Assembly: GCA_903908025.1 (NCBI GenBank) | Contig: CAIVQM010000432.1 | Coordinates: 1-7,091, forward strand | Length of the DNA stretch: 7,091 nucleotides | From: an uncultured bacterium | GTDB lineage: Bacteria > Actinomycetota > Actinomycetes > S36-B12 | Reading direction: 5' to 3' | Shown here: positions 5,858-7,091 of the stretch, in pieces | Layout of the letters: every line of letters begins with the position of its first letter | Numbering within the stretch: position 1 is the first letter of the stretch | Notes under the pieces: generated by a model | The model's database searches: none | The model's input: only the letters and a program-made list of their open reading frames with translations | Told to the model about the DNA's origin: nothing | Position numbers and translations under genes: made by a program

Positions 5858-6604
5858 ATGGCACTCGTACCCGGGGCCGAGCCCTGGAGCATCGACGGCA
5901 ATGACGTCGGCATCCTCGTCCTGCACGGCTTCACCGGCTCCCCCAAGTCCGTCACGCCGTGGGCACAGGAGCTCGGTGAGCAGGGCTGGACCGTCCGGGT
6001 GCCACGCCTGCCCGGCCACGGGACCACGTGGCAGGAGATGAACCGCACGACCTGGGAGGACTGGTACGCCGAGGTCGACCGGCACCTGCGCGAACTGCGG
6101 GAGCGCAGCAGCCACGTCTTCGTGATGGGCCTGTCGATGGGTGGCTCGCTCACGCTGCGACTCGCGGAGGTGCACGGTGATGCGATCACCGGCATCGTCC
6201 TGGTCAACCCCGCCGTCCACAGTGAGCGGCCCGACCGCTTCCTGCTGCCACTGCTGCAGAACTTCATCCCGTCCTTCCCGGGCATCTCCAACGACATCGC
6301 TAAGCCCGATCAGGACGAGGGCGCCTACACGAAGATCCCACTCAAGGCCGCGCACTCGCTGTCGCACCTGTGGAAGCTCGTGAAGACTGACATCGCCAAG
6401 GTGACCCAGCCGCTGCTGCTGTTCCGCAGTGCGCAGGACCATGTCGTCGAGCCGTCGAATGCGGAGTTCGTGCTCGCGCACGTGTCATCGAATGATGTGG
6501 AGGAGGTCGTGCTGATGGACTCGTTCCATGTCGCGACACTCGACTACGACGCCGCCGTCATCGTGCGCGACAGCATCGCGTTCGTGCGGCGGCTCATCGC
6601 GTGA
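5858..6604 (+). CDS. Alpha/beta hydrolase, Est30 carboxylesterase / monoacylglycerol lipase-like
   Basis: This 248-residue serine hydrolase resembles the Geobacillus Est30 and bacterial monoacylglycerol lipase group, which cleave short to medium acyl esters or monoacylglycerols in the cytoplasm. The oxyanion-hole motif is LHGFTG (22-27), the nucleophile elbow GLSMGG (91-96) gives Ser93, and the remaining triad members are probably Asp194 (SAQDHVV) and His224 (SFHVATLD, like GHVITLD in Est30). LPGHGT (51-56) is the conserved segment after strand four. A cap of about 120-175 lies between the nucleophile and the aspartate. No signal peptide is present. Its TGA overlaps the next gene's GTG start (GTGA), implying a two-gene operon. 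Lying next to a PlsC acyltransferase and near glycerol kinase fits a role in acylglycerol turnover, but the substrate is inferred. Confidence 0.88.
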   Translation: MALVPGAEPWSIDGNDVGILVLHGFTGSPKSVTPWAQELGEQGWTVRVPRLPGHGTTWQEMNRTTWEDWYAEVDRHLRELRERSSHVFVMGLSMGGSLTLRLAEVHGDAITGIVLVNPAVHSERPDRFLLPLLQNFIPSFPGISNDIAKPDQDEGAYTKIPLKAAHSLSHLWKLVKTDIAKVTQPLLLFRSAQDHVVEPSNAEFVLAHVSSNDVEEVVLMDSFHVATLDYDAAVIVRDSIAFVRRLIA

Positions 6605-7020
6605 GTTCACGCGACTCCGACCTTCCCGAGCACGAGAAGCGCGCCTGGGATGCGATCGTCGCTGACCTCAGCGGGCAGATCGACCTCGGTCCGCAGTTCC
6701 CCAAAGAGGCGTCGCTGCCTGCCCTCCAGTCTGAGGGCGACCACCCTGACCCGCTAGCGGACCCGGTCGACATCGATGACGATGAGGAGGGCTACGAGCC
6801 CCCGCACCCGCCGGCGCTGCCGCGCCCGGCCGACACGGTGGGGCGCTTCTCCTGGGCCGCTGTGCTCGGTGGGCCGGTCCTGCTGATCACCGCGAACCTG
6901 CTGGGCTGGGACCGCTGGCTCGCGACTCTCGGTGTCGCACTCACCATCGGCGGGTTCGTTGCGCTCGTTGCACGCATGAAGGATCGCGACGACGACGGGG
7001 ACAACGGCGCCGTCGTGTAG
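6601..7020 (+). CDS. Conserved actinobacterial membrane protein, acidic N-terminus and two transmembrane helices
   Basis: The 139-residue product has a charged N-terminal region, a very acidic stretch (58-64), a proline-rich linker GYEPPHPPALPRP (64-76), then two hydrophobic helices at about 84-101 and 106-125 joined by a short turn (GWDRW), and a tail rich in Asp/Lys/Arg (126-136). I recall similar small proteins with a PPxPPxLPRP linker followed by two helices as common conserved hypotheticals in actinobacteria, often next to this hydrolase and glucokinase region; the function is not known to me. The GTG start overlaps the hydrolase stop by four bases (GTGA), so the two are probably translated together. 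Both ends probably face the cytoplasm given the two-helix hairpin and the positive residues after helix two, though the topology is inferred. Confidence 0.8.
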   Translation: MSSRDSDLPEHEKRAWDAIVADLSGQIDLGPQFPKEASLPALQSEGDHPDPLADPVDIDDDEEGYEPPHPPALPRPADTVGRFSWAAVLGGPVLLITANLLGWDRWLATLGVALTIGGFVALVARMKDRDDDGDNGAVV

Positions 7021-7025
7021 TGACT

Positions 7026-7039
7026 CGCTGACGTCAGCG
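7026..7039. repeat. 14-base perfect palindrome over the glucokinase stop codon
   Basis: CGCTGACGTCAGCG reads the same on both strands and includes the TGA stop of the glucokinase (7034-7036). It sits in the 13-base gap between convergent stops. With no loop it is not a good terminator; it may be chance or a protein-binding site. Confidence 0.5.
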
Positions 7040-7091
7040 CGGCTGGCGGGCCAGATCCGCGGCGCCGACGAGGCCGGCTCGATTCGTGAGC
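7034..7091 (-). CDS. glk: ROK-family glucokinase, C-terminal end only
   Basis: Only 18 codons and the TGA are in the window. The translated end LTNRAGLVGAADLARQPR matches the typical C-terminus of actinobacterial ROK glucokinases, which end in a segment like AGLVGAADLAR. Those enzymes phosphorylate glucose with ATP or polyphosphate and, in Streptomyces, also take part in carbon catabolite repression. The gene is convergent with the membrane-protein gene, 13 bases apart. From memory a glucokinase is found close to plsC and phosphofructokinase genes in Streptomyces, which supports the call. With so few residues, donor specificity and completeness cannot be judged. Confidence 0.7.
   Translation of the reverse strand, partial: LTNRAGLVGAADLARQPR

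Noticed and set aside
5786..6481. N-terminal extension of the plsC open frame to 6481
   Set aside because: The extension is antisense to the hydrolase gene; the strong ribosome binding site and family length support the start at 5785.
1..7091. Mobile element, CRISPR array, tRNA/rRNA or defence system
   Set aside because: No transposase, integrase, direct-repeat array, tRNA-like fold or defence-domain protein is visible; all nine genes are housekeeping-type or conserved.

Overview
This window is an ordinary chromosomal segment of a high-GC Gram-positive bacterium, most likely an actinomycete. The evidence is strong GC bias at third codon positions, a class II (mycobacterial/plant-type) DAHP synthase, a 341-residue group-III phosphofructokinase with actinobacterial motifs, an actinobacterial-type two-helix membrane protein, and gene starts that fit leaderless transcription. 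It holds nine protein genes (two cut by the window edges) and almost no non-coding DNA; the longest gap is 129 bases. I see no tRNA, rRNA, CRISPR array, insertion sequence or prophage.

Left block (1-3346, minus strand): read in the direction of transcription, a phosphofructokinase, a class II DAHP synthase, an O6-alkylguanine-DNA alkyltransferase and a 2-keto-4-pentenoate hydratase-family protein (running off the left edge) follow each other with gaps of 20, 2 and 6 bases. They look like one operon. The phosphofructokinase carries Asp104 and Lys124 (E. coli numbering, which happens to coincide), the combination typical of pyrophosphate-dependent rather than ATP-dependent enzymes.

Middle (3347-5050): a 129-base divergent promoter region separates the phosphofructokinase from a plus-strand glycerol kinase. 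A good -35/-10 pair faces the phosphofructokinase. A TANNNT box exactly six bases before the ATG suggests a leaderless glycerol kinase mRNA, and the same TANNNT-N6-ATG layout occurs before the DAHP synthase. After the glycerol kinase, a long two-tier hairpin (4992-5042) fills the gap to the convergent acyltransferase and probably terminates both strands.

Right block (5051-7091): a PlsC-type acyltransferase (minus) diverges from an Est30/monoacylglycerol-lipase-like alpha/beta hydrolase (plus), which overlaps by four bases a small acidic membrane protein. The C-terminal end of a ROK-family glucokinase enters convergently from the right edge.

Taken together the window collects enzymes of sugar entry (glucokinase, phosphofructokinase), glycerol entry (glycerol kinase), acylglycerol turnover (lipase-like hydrolase, acyltransferase) and the shikimate entry point (DAHP synthase). 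From memory, several of these genes also lie near one another in Streptomyces and mycobacteria, so this is probably a conserved actinobacterial neighbourhood. I did not find a convincing undescribed system; the points most worth checking are the phosphoryl donor of the phosphofructokinase, the leaderless starts and the catabolic hydratase at the end of the operon.
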